Shown here: piece after piece, positions 42,987-51,731 of the stretch
How positions within the stretch are numbered: position 1 is the stretch's first letter
Layout of the letters: each line of letters begins with the position of its first letter
Origin: Clostridiales bacterium
GTDB taxonomy: Bacteria; Bacillota; Desulfotomaculia; Desulfotomaculales; VENG01
Assembly: GCA_016278505.1 (NCBI GenBank)
Contig: JADQBQ010000007.1
Coordinates: forward strand, 1 to 64,000
Direction: 5' to 3'
DNA: 64,000 nucleotides
Made by a program: the position numbers and the translations under genes
The notes under the pieces: generated by a model
Told to the model about the DNA's origin: nothing
Seen by the model: the letters and a program-made list of their open reading frames with translations, nothing else
Database searches by the model: none

Positions 42987-43035
42987 AAAGTGGACAGGAA
43001 CCTTTTAAAAATTCAAAAAGGTTCCTGTCCACTTT
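42987..43035. terminator. 20-bp perfect hairpin between convergent genes
   Basis: AAAGTGGACAGGAACCTTTT pairs with its exact complement across a 9-base loop. It lies between the NlpC/P60 gene (plus) and gpsA (minus), 20 bp after the first. The stem ends in TTT on both strands, but no further T-tract follows. It may be a bidirectional terminator or a mobile/REP-like palindrome. Confidence 0.6.
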
Positions 43036-43052
43036 AGGTTAGCTGAACGAGT

Positions 43053-44102
43053 TCACTTGGAGGGAGGCCACCAGTTTATTCTGGCTTCAACTACTTCCTC
43101 CATCTCATGCCGTTTGCCCCGGCTCATTAAATTACTTACCGCGGCTCTCGGGGAAAGGTTTTTGAATAGCACATTATACATCTGTTCTGTAATAGGCATC
43201 TCTACGTTTAACCTTTGAGCAAGTTTTAGTGCCGCTTTAGTGGTGCGTACTCCCTCCACCACCATATCTACCTTGTCCAGAGCCTCCTGCAGAGTATACC
43301 CCTTTCCGATGGCTGTACCTGCTCTCCGGTTGCGGCTGTGGTTACTTGAACAAGTAACCATTAGATCTCCAACTCCCGCCAGGCCAATAAATGTGAGGGG
43401 GTTGGCACCTAAATTGATCCCCAGGCGTGTGATTTCGGCAAGCCCACGTGTTACCAGTGCTGCGCTGGTATTATCACCGTAACCCAATCCGTCCGCAATA
43501 CCGGTCCCCAGGGCAATTATGTTTTTTAACGCTCCCCCCACCTCCACGCCGATAACGTCGGGGTTGGTATAAACTCGGAGGTGTTCATCCATAAATATCT
43601 GTTGGGCTTTTTGGGCCGATTCTATATCCGATGAAGCAACCACCAGGGCGGTGGGAATGTTACGCGCCACCTCTTCTGCATGACTGGGACCTGAAAGAAC
43701 TACATACCGACTGACACCCTCTTTGCCCATTTCTTCCTTAAACACTTCTGACAATCTTAACTGTGTATTCTCTTCCAGCCCCTTGGCTACATTAATGATT
43801 ATAGCTTGCGGTTCTAGAATCTTTTTTGCTTTTTGCAAGACTGTACGAAAGGAATGGGAAGGGACACCGAAAACTACAGCTTTGGCTCCCGAAATTGCTT
43901 CCTCCATTGATTCAGAAGCAATAATCTGCTCAGGAAGGGATACTCCTGGTAGGTATCGGCTATTTTTTTTGTATTCGTTGATCTCCTGAACCTGATCCTT
44001 GCGCCTGGCCCACATATAAATGGTCTTATGACGGCGCGCGAGAGTAACTGCAATAGCAGTAGCCCAGCTTCCTGCACCCAACACTGCTATTTTGTTGGCC
44101 AT
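43053..44102 (-). CDS. gpsA: Glycerol-3-phosphate dehydrogenase (NAD(P)+)
   Basis: A 349-residue soluble dehydrogenase that makes sn-glycerol-3-phosphate for phospholipids. NAD-binding [18 protein letters not shown] (about residues 6-23), [13 protein letters not shown], the catalytic Lys region [18 protein letters not shown] (about 186-203) and [17 protein letters not shown] are present. I choose the ATG at 44102; a GTG three codons up overlaps the GGGGG run. It follows plsY, with which it shares the pathway, by 34 bp. Its stop codon lies inside an 18-bp repeat also found at the end of hom. Confidence 0.96.
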   Translation of the reverse strand: MANKIAVLGAGSWATAIAVTLARRHKTIYMWARRKDQVQEINEYKKNSRYLPGVSLPEQIIASESMEEAISGAKAVVFGVPSHSFRTVLQKAKKILEPQAIIINVAKGLEENTQLRLSEVFKEEMGKEGVSRYVVLSGPSHAEEVARNIPTALVVASSDIESAQKAQQIFMDEHLRVYTNPDVIGVEVGGALKNIIALGTGIADGLGYGDNTSAALVTRGLAEITRLGINLGANPLTFIGLAGVGDLMVTCSSNHSRNRRAGTAIGKGYTLQEALDKVDMVVEGVRTTKAALKLAQRLNVEMPITEQMYNVLFKNLSPRAAVSNLMSRGKRHEMEEVVEARINWWPPSK

Positions 44103-44135
44103 TTGGGGCACTGCCCCCTTTCTCTTTGGGATAGG

Positions 44136-44726
44136 TTACAATTTTTTACTTTGACCGACCTTAAACTCTGTGCCGGCAAGAATTCTCTTTATATTGGAAC
44201 GATGTTTAAAAATAGCAAATACTGCAACTGAAGTGCCAAAAATTAAATACGGCAGATCAAGTTTCAGTACAAGCATCCAAATAGGTACTGAAATAGCAGC
44301 AATTATGGAACCTAAAGATACATATTTACTAATTGCTACGGTAATTAACCATACAGCGGCAGCAAGCAGCGCAGTTTCGTAGGAAAAACCAATCAAAACT
44401 CCCAGGCTGGTAGCGATTATTTTCCCACCCTTGAAACGTAAAAAAAGTGGCCAACTATGCCCGGCAATGGCGGCAAGACCGCATACCAGACCGAGATTTT
44501 GCCCCCCTACGTATGTTCCGAGCAGGAGAGCCAAAACACCCTTTAAAATATCACCGATTAGCGTTATAATGCCGGGAACAGGGCCTAAATTGCGCCAAAC
44601 GTTGGTGGTTCCAATGTTGCCGCTTCCATGCTCCCTGATATCGAATCCTTTTGCTTTGGCAATGACGTAACCTACCGGCAGTGAACCGATCAGGTATCCG
44701 GCCATAACTGCCAGAAAAAAAACCAT
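44136..44726 (-). CDS. plsY: Acyl-phosphate:glycerol-3-phosphate acyltransferase PlsY
   Basis: A 196-residue membrane protein with about five predicted membrane segments. It adds the first acyl chain to glycerol-3-phosphate from acyl-phosphate. The PlsY motifs are GYLIGSLPVGYVIAK, HGSGNIGTTNVWRNLG (about residues 34-49) and GHSWPLFLRFKGGK (about 89-102). It sits between der and gpsA, a grouping conserved in Firmicutes. Start ATG has GAGGTGAG upstream. Confidence 0.96.
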   Translation of the reverse strand: MVFFLAVMAGYLIGSLPVGYVIAKAKGFDIREHGSGNIGTTNVWRNLGPVPGIITLIGDILKGVLALLLGTYVGGQNLGLVCGLAAIAGHSWPLFLRFKGGKIIATSLGVLIGFSYETALLAAAVWLITVAISKYVSLGSIIAAISVPIWMLVLKLDLPYLIFGTSVAVFAIFKHRSNIKRILAGTEFKVGQSKKL

Positions 44727-44746
44727 AAGCTCACCTCAAAACCAAC

Positions 44747-46069
44747 TCAATTGCTAGTATTCCGCCTGCGAAATACAATTCTTAATGGGGTTCCTTCAAA
44801 ACCATAAGTTTCGCGGAGCCGGTTTTCCACGTAACGCATGTAAGAGAAGTGGACCAGGTCAGGATCGTTGGCAAAAATTAAGAATGTAGGGGGATTTACA
44901 CCCGCCTGGGTTGCATAAAAGATCTTAAGCCGCTTACCTTTTTTTGCGGGAGGTGGATTGTGCAGGATTGCGTCTTCCATTAGCTGATTTAAACTGGCGG
45001 TAGAAATACGCATGTTTGCTTGTTCGGCCACATAGTTCACTAAACTTAACACTTTGTGCATTCCCCGCCCGGTCAGCGCACTTACAAAGATTATTGGCGT
45101 ATACGATAAAAAGGACAGGTTATACCTGATGTGCTCCATAAACCGGCTGGCCGTCTTTTCATCCTTATCCACTAAATCCCACTTATTGACTACGATAATG
45201 GTTGCTTTTCCCCTGTCATGGGCGTAACCGGCAATTCTTTTATCCTGGTCTGTAACACCCTCCACAGAATCAATGAGCATCAGAGCAACATCGCATCTCT
45301 CCACTGCTTTAAATGAACGGTTAACACTGTACCATTCGGTGGAACGGTCAATACGGCTTTTTCTTCTGATACCCGCGGTATCAATAAGTATATAAGAATT
45401 ATCTTCTATAAAAAAGGGGCTGTCGATAGCATCCCGGGTTGTACCCGGTATATCACTTACAATTACCCTTTCCTCACCTAAAATATTATTTACAAGTGAA
45501 GATTTGCCGACATTGGGACGTCCGATTACGGCTATCCTTACTGCTTCATTACCGGTCTTGGCATCAACAGGTTCCGGTAAGGCAGACGTCACTGCATCCA
45601 GAAGCTCACCGATATTCAAACCCTGGACAGCAGAAATGGGTAAGGGTTCCCCTAAACCTAACTGAAAAAATTCCATAAACTGGGTATTATTGTTAAAGTT
45701 ATCTGTTTTATTTGCTACTAAAATAACCGGCTTTTGGGCTTTACGGAGTATGGCGGCAGTCTCTTCATCTGCAGGTACTGTTCCCTGTTTGGAATCTACA
45801 AGAAACAGTATCAAATCACATTCACGAATAGCCATGTTTACTTGCGCGCGTATTTTGGCAGTTATGCTGTTTGCCTCATCAAAGTCAATTCCACCTGTAT
45901 CAATAACTGTAAACTCCTTGCCGTTCCAGTCAGTATCTTGATACAGTCGGTCCCGGGTTATCCCCGGTTTATCTTCGACGATGGCAATTCTTTTTCCAAC
46001 GATACGGTTAAAAAGAGTGGATTTCCCCACATTGGGGCGCCCAACAATGGCAACAACCGGCTTGGACAT
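44747..46069 (-). CDS. der: Ribosome-assembly GTPase Der (EngA)
   Basis: A 440-residue double-GTPase that helps 50S subunit maturation. Both G domains are intact: GRPNVGKSTLFNRI (about residues 10-23) with VIDTGGI and NKTDN, then GRPNVGKSSLVNNI (about 185-198) with LIDTAGIRRKSRI and NKWDLVDKD. A C-terminal KH-like domain (about 355-440) follows. It lies 24 bp after the DUF512 gene and 20 bp before plsY. Length is normal for EngA. Confidence 0.97.
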   Translation of the reverse strand: MSKPVVAIVGRPNVGKSTLFNRIVGKRIAIVEDKPGITRDRLYQDTDWNGKEFTVIDTGGIDFDEANSITAKIRAQVNMAIRECDLILFLVDSKQGTVPADEETAAILRKAQKPVILVANKTDNFNNNTQFMEFFQLGLGEPLPISAVQGLNIGELLDAVTSALPEPVDAKTGNEAVRIAVIGRPNVGKSSLVNNILGEERVIVSDIPGTTRDAIDSPFFIEDNSYILIDTAGIRRKSRIDRSTEWYSVNRSFKAVERCDVALMLIDSVEGVTDQDKRIAGYAHDRGKATIIVVNKWDLVDKDEKTASRFMEHIRYNLSFLSYTPIIFVSALTGRGMHKVLSLVNYVAEQANMRISTASLNQLMEDAILHNPPPAKKGKRLKIFYATQAGVNPPTFLIFANDPDLVHFSYMRYVENRLRETYGFEGTPLRIVFRRRNTSN

Positions 46070-46093
46070 TTGATATCACCAGCTTTACAAGTT

Positions 46094-47413
46094 TTATTTT
46101 ATAGTTATACCAGTTGTAACGTAAGCCAGTTCCCGCGCACTGTCAGCCGGTAACACCGGTATGCCGAATTGGAATGCAAGGTCGTCAATGGACGGCCCAT
46201 CCAGGAATACCGGTTTATCACTTCTGATTGTTGCGCCTGGAATAATAACTGCGTCGGTATTACTTTCCAAGTTGGTTTGCTTTACTATGTCAGACGCGGT
46301 TACAAGCCCCGCCACTGTTACACTAGGACCGAAAAAATTATTTTCTACTACATTCATTTCCACCGTAAGATTCGTTATCTCATTTAATCGTTCAACGATT
46401 GGCTTTAGTACGGATGCAGCCAGTTTGCCGGTAACTATGGCCAGGTTACGGCTATTTGGAATTTGTGCCGGCAACTTAGGTTCAATTTCTTTCCAGTCAT
46501 CCATGAATAAACGAATTAATCCGATTCCGTTCTCCGTTTGCGGAAAACCGCCGTAGCGGCCGGCAGAGGGTATAGGTTTTGAAGCCAGTAAATAAAACTC
46601 ATCGCTGGCAAAAACCAGGGGATATCCACATCGGTCTATACATTTATCCTGCCAATCTTGAACTTTTTGTACAATTTCCCCGGCCTCGGAATTAGTGAAC
46701 CCGCGTAACGGGAAGAGTGTTTGCCGGTGGCCGGTAAGGCCAACAGGAACTACAGCAAGGGAAACTACGGAAGGCCAAAGACCTGTAAGATCATTTAAGG
46801 TTCTATCCAATTCTTTACCGTCATTGATGCCCGGACAAAGAACGGCCTGCGTATGAATCTCTATTCCTGCAGAGGCTAGAAATTTTAGTTGATCCATGAT
46901 TTTGCCGGCACCGGGATTTTTCATCATTTTTGTCCGCAGTTCAGGGCTGGTGGTATGAACTGAAACATAAAGTGGGCTTAATCGCCTGTGGGCGATCCTT
47001 TCCAGATCGCTGTCACTTATATTAGTTAGGGTAACAAAATTCCCCTGAAAAAAAGACAGCCGGTAATCATCATCTTTTACGTACAGGCTTTTTCGCATTT
47101 GTAAAGGCATCTGATCCACAAAACAAAAGATACATTTATTACGGCAGTTTTTTGTTCTGCCCAAGCCACCGTCTTTAAACGAAAATCCCAAGTCCTCGTC
47201 CCAATCTTTTTCAATTTCCAATAGCCAATGATCACCATCTGGTTTCCGTAATAATATGTTTATTTCCTCATCCACTGCCAGAAAACGGTAATCTATTATG
47301 TCCAACGCCAGATTATCATTTATACGCATGATTATATCCCCCGGTTCTATGCCCAGTTCCTCACCAATGCTACCGGGGGACACGGATTCTATTTCTAATT
47401 GGTGGTCCCTCAC
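46094..47413 (-). CDS. DUF512 radical-SAM-like protein with N-terminal PDZ
   Basis: A 439-residue protein. It has an N-terminal PDZ-like domain (about residues 5-60, IESVSPGSIGEELGIEPGDI), then a radical SAM type cluster motif (RNKCIFCFVDQMP, about 92-104, C-x2-C), a TIM-barrel body with YVSVHTTSPELR, and a C-terminal DUF512 domain (about 215-430). It is widespread and syntenic with der in Clostridia, but its reaction is unknown. It follows the first DUF3189 gene by 22 bp. Confidence 0.88.
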   Translation of the reverse strand: MRDHQLEIESVSPGSIGEELGIEPGDIIMRINDNLALDIIDYRFLAVDEEINILLRKPDGDHWLLEIEKDWDEDLGFSFKDGGLGRTKNCRNKCIFCFVDQMPLQMRKSLYVKDDDYRLSFFQGNFVTLTNISDSDLERIAHRRLSPLYVSVHTTSPELRTKMMKNPGAGKIMDQLKFLASAGIEIHTQAVLCPGINDGKELDRTLNDLTGLWPSVVSLAVVPVGLTGHRQTLFPLRGFTNSEAGEIVQKVQDWQDKCIDRCGYPLVFASDEFYLLASKPIPSAGRYGGFPQTENGIGLIRLFMDDWKEIEPKLPAQIPNSRNLAIVTGKLAASVLKPIVERLNEITNLTVEMNVVENNFFGPSVTVAGLVTASDIVKQTNLESNTDAVIIPGATIRSDKPVFLDGPSIDDLAFQFGIPVLPADSARELAYVTTGITIK

Positions 47414-47435
47414 AGGGACACTCCTCTCTAAAATA

Positions 47436-47912
47436 TTATGGTAACATTATCTGATAACTGGCAGTTTTAGTCAAGTTATGGTGGCAACTTCGTCCTACAG
47501 CAAGGGCAATCTGTGGATAATGCCTGGCTAAAATTGCTTTAACTAACCATGTGTATAATTGTAAGTTGCCATAATTTATCATTAAGTTGGTGGTTAGCGA
47601 GAGCAGGTCATCTTTTATGCCTAAGTTAGAAAACACCACACTGGCTTGGGGTATATCATAAGCTTGTAAAAAGCTAGAGATCATTTTCATTACCATTTCC
47701 GGAGCGCCTACATTCCAAACGGCATAAATATTATTCCCACAACAATCTTTTCCGGCATATAGGGGCTTTCTTTTACCATGAGTACAAAGATGCAGTTGTT
47801 TTATGGAATCAGCAGGAAAAGGGGGCTGGTTGGGGAGTATTCCCATATGCATGGCCGAAGCCAAGTAGGCATACGCGAAGTAACTGTTGCTATAATAAAA
47901 AAAACATTTCAT
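47436..47912 (-). CDS. DUF3189-like protein, divergent copy
   Basis: A 158-residue protein with the general DUF3189 layout but weak motifs: MKCFFYYSNSYFAYAYLASA replaces the usual YHCYGGTHSS start, and the first His is missing. Several cysteines (CTHGKRKPLYAGKDCCG) lie in the first half. It overlaps the second DUF3189 gene by 4 bp. It may be a diverged subunit that pairs with the intact copy. Function is unknown for the whole family, which is mostly restricted to spore-forming Clostridia. Confidence 0.68.
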   Translation of the reverse strand: MKCFFYYSNSYFAYAYLASAMHMGILPNQPPFPADSIKQLHLCTHGKRKPLYAGKDCCGNNIYAVWNVGAPEMVMKMISSFLQAYDIPQASVVFSNLGIKDDLLSLTTNLMINYGNLQLYTWLVKAILARHYPQIALAVGRSCHHNLTKTASYQIMLP

Positions 47913-48373
47913 TTATTCGACTCCCAGTCATTTTTCACCTTGGCAACTAGTTTTTGTATACATGGAATGGCCTTTAGTGTCCCCTTTGTTACAATAGGCC
48001 TTCCCAGTTTTACCAGCTTACATTTCCTGGAGAGAACACCACCGATACGCATGGTGAGATTCACGCTTGGCATGGCATTAATAAGACAAAAGCTGTTTTT
48101 AGGGACATTAAAGGCTACTGTTAACTCTTCAATCAGCGTAATAAGCAAATGCGGTTGGTTACGTCTACCCACAATATAAACCTGATTATTGTGTTTGTCC
48201 TTGCCAAACAAAGTTAATTCACCCTGCTCGGATGCGTTTTTGGTATCAAAATGAGGAATTTCCATTAATTGCTTGGCCGTAGGAGTTCTGTCAGCAGGGA
48301 GCCACCCCAGGTGGATCGCCGCGGCGGTTACGGAAGAGTGCGTACCACCGTAGCAGTGGTAAATAAATTTCAA
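47909..48373 (-). CDS. DUF3189 family protein
   Basis: About 154 residues with the canonical start KFIYHCYGGTHSSVTAAAIH (after the initiator) and GWLPADRTPTAKQLMEIPHF. I prefer a TTG at 48373, which gives the family's usual N-terminus and has GGTG five bases upstream; a longer frame to 48412 would overlap the YIEGIA-capping gene. DUF3189 is a family of unknown function found beside YIEGIA and SpoIIP genes in sporulating Clostridia. It overlaps the divergent copy by 4 bp, so the two are probably made together. Confidence 0.8.
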   Translation of the reverse strand: MKFIYHCYGGTHSSVTAAAIHLGWLPADRTPTAKQLMEIPHFDTKNASEQGELTLFGKDKHNNQVYIVGRRNQPHLLITLIEELTVAFNVPKNSFCLINAMPSVNLTMRIGGVLSRKCKLVKLGRPIVTKGTLKAIPCIQKLVAKVKNDWESNK

Positions 48374-48387
48374 TGCTTCACCATCTT

Positions 48388-48579
48388 TCAATGCCGGATA
48401 ATAATGTAACAACCGTTTTCAAGGTCGTGTACCATAGCATTAAGCGACTTGGATACGAATAGTGCTATTTTTTCTCTTTCTTCTTCGTTCCTGGCCAAAA
48501 AAATTGGTACTCCACCGGTTACTAAGTCTTTGTCCAGCGTTACTGCGGCCAGTATGCCGCTCGTTTCATATGAACTCAA
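48388..48579 (-). CDS. YIEGIA-associated small protein (capping subunit)
   Basis: A 63-residue protein (GILAAVTLDKDLVTGGVPIF, then KIALFVSKSLNAMVHDLENG) that matches the small family annotated as the capping subunit for YIEGIA. It lies 21 bp after the YIEGIA gene. The capping role is from family annotation that I recall, not from features I can test here. It ends 14 bp before the DUF3189 start. Confidence 0.78.
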   Translation of the reverse strand: MSSYETSGILAAVTLDKDLVTGGVPIFLARNEEEREKIALFVSKSLNAMVHDLENGCYIIIRH

Positions 48580-48600
48580 TCTAATTTATCTCCCTTAAAG

Positions 48601-49491
48601 TTAATCAGCAGCTATGCGCCCGGCCTGTGTCTTTGAAGGGCGAACACGTGCACTTTCCAAAATAGGTGTTCTGTTTACCGCAGCGACAAGTGCATCCTGG
48701 TCCTTTTCGGCAGGTACTATGTATAAGGCTACTTTTCCGGTATCTGGATCTTTGCGCACCAGTGGTGTAAATTCGGGGATATCCACATCTTTCTTTGTTC
48801 CAAGCACTATGGAAGCTGTATGAGCGATGGCTAAACGCTGCCCGTAATTGCTTAAGGTGGCCCTAGCGTCGTCATCCTTAGGTTTTATCATTACCCCCAG
48901 CGCATCTTGTCTGATTTTCCCCTGCATTTCCTTTAATCCAACAGACATAAAATTTATATTTCCCACACAGAGAAGCGATCCTTTAAAGTAAACCTTTTCC
49001 GGGATGACCTCACATATGTCTCCGATGCTGTCTCCGGTTCTAAAGCTTAAAGCAAAAATAATAAGGAAAACTCCCATGCCTATGCCTCCGGTGAGGCCGG
49101 CTAATTCGTAAGCCAGGCTGGAAAAGAATGCAGCTACCATGACCAGGTAATTCCTAGCCTCAAAGGTGCGGGCAATGCCCTCTATATAATCAGCACCCCT
49201 TTGCACCATCCACGTCTCTTCCATGTTTTCCAGTGTTTTGCGCTCCATGTTCCTGATTTCTCGAAATTGCTGTGCGGCTAAGGCCAAAAATGTAAATGCT
49301 GTATAATCCGGCTTCATTATCGCGGGGACTGCTACAGCCCCAAGGGCAGACGCAATAAATCCAAGCGCAAGGTGAGTTATATATCCGTGCGGAAAGCCGG
49401 GATACTGCCTGTAATCGACCCTTAGGAGGAGCACCCTGGTAAGTGATCCTACCAGGGTGCCAATAATAATAGTAATTATATAATGTTCCAT
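48601..49491 (-). CDS. YIEGIA family membrane protein
   Basis: A 296-residue membrane protein with about four predicted membrane segments (around residues 4-22, 40-62, 118-135, 138-156). The motif GADYIEGIARTFEARNY (about 99-115) names the family. The C-terminal half is soluble (PKDDDARATLSNYGQRLAIA, VDIPEFTPLVRKDPDTGK). The family occurs in spore formers; I believe Bacillus YphB/SeaA near der is the counterpart, but cannot check. It is followed closely by its small partner gene and lies 35 bp after spoIIP. A role in spore envelope assembly is the working guess. Confidence 0.85.
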   Translation of the reverse strand: MEHYIITIIIGTLVGSLTRVLLLRVDYRQYPGFPHGYITHLALGFIASALGAVAVPAIMKPDYTAFTFLALAAQQFREIRNMERKTLENMEETWMVQRGADYIEGIARTFEARNYLVMVAAFFSSLAYELAGLTGGIGMGVFLIIFALSFRTGDSIGDICEVIPEKVYFKGSLLCVGNINFMSVGLKEMQGKIRQDALGVMIKPKDDDARATLSNYGQRLAIAHTASIVLGTKKDVDIPEFTPLVRKDPDTGKVALYIVPAEKDQDALVAAVNRTPILESARVRPSKTQAGRIAAD

Positions 49492-49526
49492 AATTCACCT
49501 GCACATTTGGTTATTCTAGTGACAGT

Positions 49527-50792
49527 TTAATCCTTTCTTATATCGTCCAAACGCTGCTTTGCAGCCTCGTTGGCATCCGGGTCGTAAATACCTTCTTGTT
49601 CTTTATTTCTCCGCTTGTGGCGTCTTGGCAGAAGTAAGCTGGCAAACTCTTTACTAAAGTAACTATTAAGTCTGTCTTTAGCATTTTTCAGATTGCCGGA
49701 GCTTATCAACAGAAATGCTCCACCGCCTATGACCAGAACAGCAATTAAAATGCCTATTGCAGCCCAACCTCCAGGAGTACCGGCGCCGGGGTCACCGTAT
49801 GTTCCCTTCGCGGCACCTGCTTTGCCTATACCAAGTACGTCCGGCAAAGCAGAGCCAAAAAGTGATACTCCTTTTTCAGCTGCTTTTCTGGAATTAGTAT
49901 GTGTCCCCACCTCAATAAGCATGGAAGTGGGAGTTAAATCCTGGTTGTAATTACCTTTAGCAATAAAGATTTCTTTTACCAGACCCGGGTACTTTTTATT
50001 GACTGCCGCCATTACTTTTTTGGCGTAGTCCTTATTCGCCTGCATTTTGGGGTTTTGCCGTCCCACAACCAGACGTAGGGAAGTTAACTTTTCACCGTTA
50101 ATATTTTTACGATAGTAATTGGCGTCCGGTATTCCGTCCCTGTGCACATCGATTAGTGTTGCCGGGTTTTCCTTTAATAATTTAGTGGCTGTACGCCGAG
50201 AACGATTGTATGAATTACTATCCCTTGGTTCATGTTTGGATTCATCATGAACCACTTTAACGCCCTCTTTTTTCAATTGTTCGGCGAAGGCATCACCAAC
50301 CTTAAAAATACCCCCATTGCCTGGTTGGCTTTGTGTTCCGTCGGTAGGTACATATGATTCCTCACTGTGTGTATGATAGATAGCAATTTTATTTTTATTA
50401 TCTTTGGTAGACGGCTGTTGTTTGGCTACGGGCACCGTTCCAGTGGAGAAATAGTCTTGATAGGCAAGGAATGATTTATCCATACCATGGTAATCAGCGG
50501 CAGCACTTTGACCTTTCACTTTGGTAATTCGGTAGACCTTGCCTTCAGCGGTAATAATTTCGTCGCCGATAGAGACTAACCGTGACATTTTGCTGATTAG
50601 ATTGTTATCACTGTCTTTTATTGTGAATACCCTACCGTCTACGTGGGATGCTTCCACGGAATTTAGCACAAACTCAGGTATATTGGCAGGTGAAAAAGCA
50701 GGTGATGATTCTTCGGACAGATAAGACGCAATGGATACAACAAACACTAACAGGCCTGTCCCAACTAATAACTGTATACTACGTTTTTTCAT
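49527..50792 (-). CDS. spoIIP: Stage II sporulation protein P
   Basis: A 421-residue membrane-anchored amidase/endopeptidase that, with SpoIID and SpoIIM, degrades septal peptidoglycan during engulfment. After an N-terminal anchor (about residues 8-26) comes a linker with KGQSAAADYHGM. The catalytic domain then runs from KIAIYHTHSEESYVPTDG (about 133-150, His and Glu ligands) through LIDVHRDGIPDANYYRK and SMLIEVGTHTNSRKAAE. A second hydrophobic segment (about 345-366) and a basic/acidic cytoplasmic tail follow. Its start overlaps DUF1614 by 4 bp. Confidence 0.95.
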   Translation of the reverse strand: MKKRSIQLLVGTGLLVFVVSIASYLSEESSPAFSPANIPEFVLNSVEASHVDGRVFTIKDSDNNLISKMSRLVSIGDEIITAEGKVYRITKVKGQSAAADYHGMDKSFLAYQDYFSTGTVPVAKQQPSTKDNKNKIAIYHTHSEESYVPTDGTQSQPGNGGIFKVGDAFAEQLKKEGVKVVHDESKHEPRDSNSYNRSRRTATKLLKENPATLIDVHRDGIPDANYYRKNINGEKLTSLRLVVGRQNPKMQANKDYAKKVMAAVNKKYPGLVKEIFIAKGNYNQDLTPTSMLIEVGTHTNSRKAAEKGVSLFGSALPDVLGIGKAGAAKGTYGDPGAGTPGGWAAIGILIAVLVIGGGAFLLISSGNLKNAKDRLNSYFSKEFASLLLPRRHKRRNKEQEGIYDPDANEAAKQRLDDIRKD

Positions 50793-51586
50793 TCCTGCTT
50801 CCCCCTTTTATCCCCGTCTTTGTCAGGTATTTCATCTCCTGCTATTAATTCATTAGAATATTCCTCTGAACCTAATGCCTTTGCACCTAATCCCCTTGAT
50901 TCAGGACTTTTTAACCCTTTGATTACTGCATCCGGCCGGTGAGAAGATGGACCGCCCTGAATGCGTTCCCGAACTTCACCAATAACTTCAGCGAGCAATA
51001 CGGCAAATACTCCCGCTAACACTATAGCATCAAAGGCACCCGCCCCGCCTATAGCCACTGTTCCGGCGGGGGCACCACCCGTAGTGAGCCATACCAGGTA
51101 AGCTAAATCAACTAAGACTAATCCTAATGTAGCTGCAATGAATGCCGAACGGCGAGACCTTCCTGCTACATAGGCAACAATACCGGCAATAAGCGGGTAA
51201 GCCCAAATGGCATCTAAACTTCCAAATAAGCGCCCTCCAGGTTCAGCGTTTACACCTCCGAAAGCAAATCCGGCACCATAGATAACTCCGGCGGTTACGA
51301 ATGTAGCAAAGACAGCCCTAATCCATTCCTTGGATGTACCGGCCTTGCTGAGCAGGTACCCGGCAAGGATAATGGGGACTAGAGCACCACCGACGTTTAG
51401 GGAAACATCGTAACGGCCCGCAGATAATGGAATGGTAATAAAACTTCCCACAATAAGGGCTGCTATGATCAAAAATGCCGACCTGTCAGATAATCTGAGC
51501 CGATCTAATACTCTTTGGGCCAGGCCAAAATAAATTAGGACAGAAACGAGAATTAATACAATTAGACCTATAGGCAACTGCGTCAT
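50789..51586 (-). CDS. DUF1614 family membrane protein
   Basis: A 265-residue membrane protein with about seven predicted membrane segments up to residue 205. A hydrophilic tail of about 60 residues ends in DKDGDKRGKQE. Phrases such as YDVSLNVGGALVPIILAGYL and GGAGAFDAIVLAGVFAVLLA match DUF1614. The family is uncharacterised and frequent in sporulating Clostridia and some archaea. The four-base ATGA overlap with spoIIP means coordinated translation, so a sporulation membrane role is likely by context. Confidence 0.82.
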   Translation of the reverse strand: MTQLPIGLIVLILVSVLIYFGLAQRVLDRLRLSDRSAFLIIAALIVGSFITIPLSAGRYDVSLNVGGALVPIILAGYLLSKAGTSKEWIRAVFATFVTAGVIYGAGFAFGGVNAEPGGRLFGSLDAIWAYPLIAGIVAYVAGRSRRSAFIAATLGLVLVDLAYLVWLTTGGAPAGTVAIGGAGAFDAIVLAGVFAVLLAEVIGEVRERIQGGPSSHRPDAVIKGLKSPESRGLGAKALGSEEYSNELIAGDEIPDKDGDKRGKQE

Positions 51587-51688
51587 TATATTTCCCCCTG
51601 TTTCTTGCCCGCTGATGCTTACCCAGCGGGAACATTATGTTCGCAATGTTTAGACTTCCCTGCTTCAGGGGAAATATGCAATGAAAAA

Positions 51689-51711
51689 AATAAGGCCCTG
51701 AGGGCCTTATT
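51689..51711 (-). terminator. Terminator after ispH-rpsA
   Basis: AATAAGGCC pairs with GGCCTTATT around CTGAG, then six or more T residues on the minus strand, 21 bp after the ispH-rpsA stop. It separates the fusion gene from DUF1614-spoIIP. Confidence 0.92.
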
Positions 51712-51731
51712 GATCAATCATTAACTCCTTA

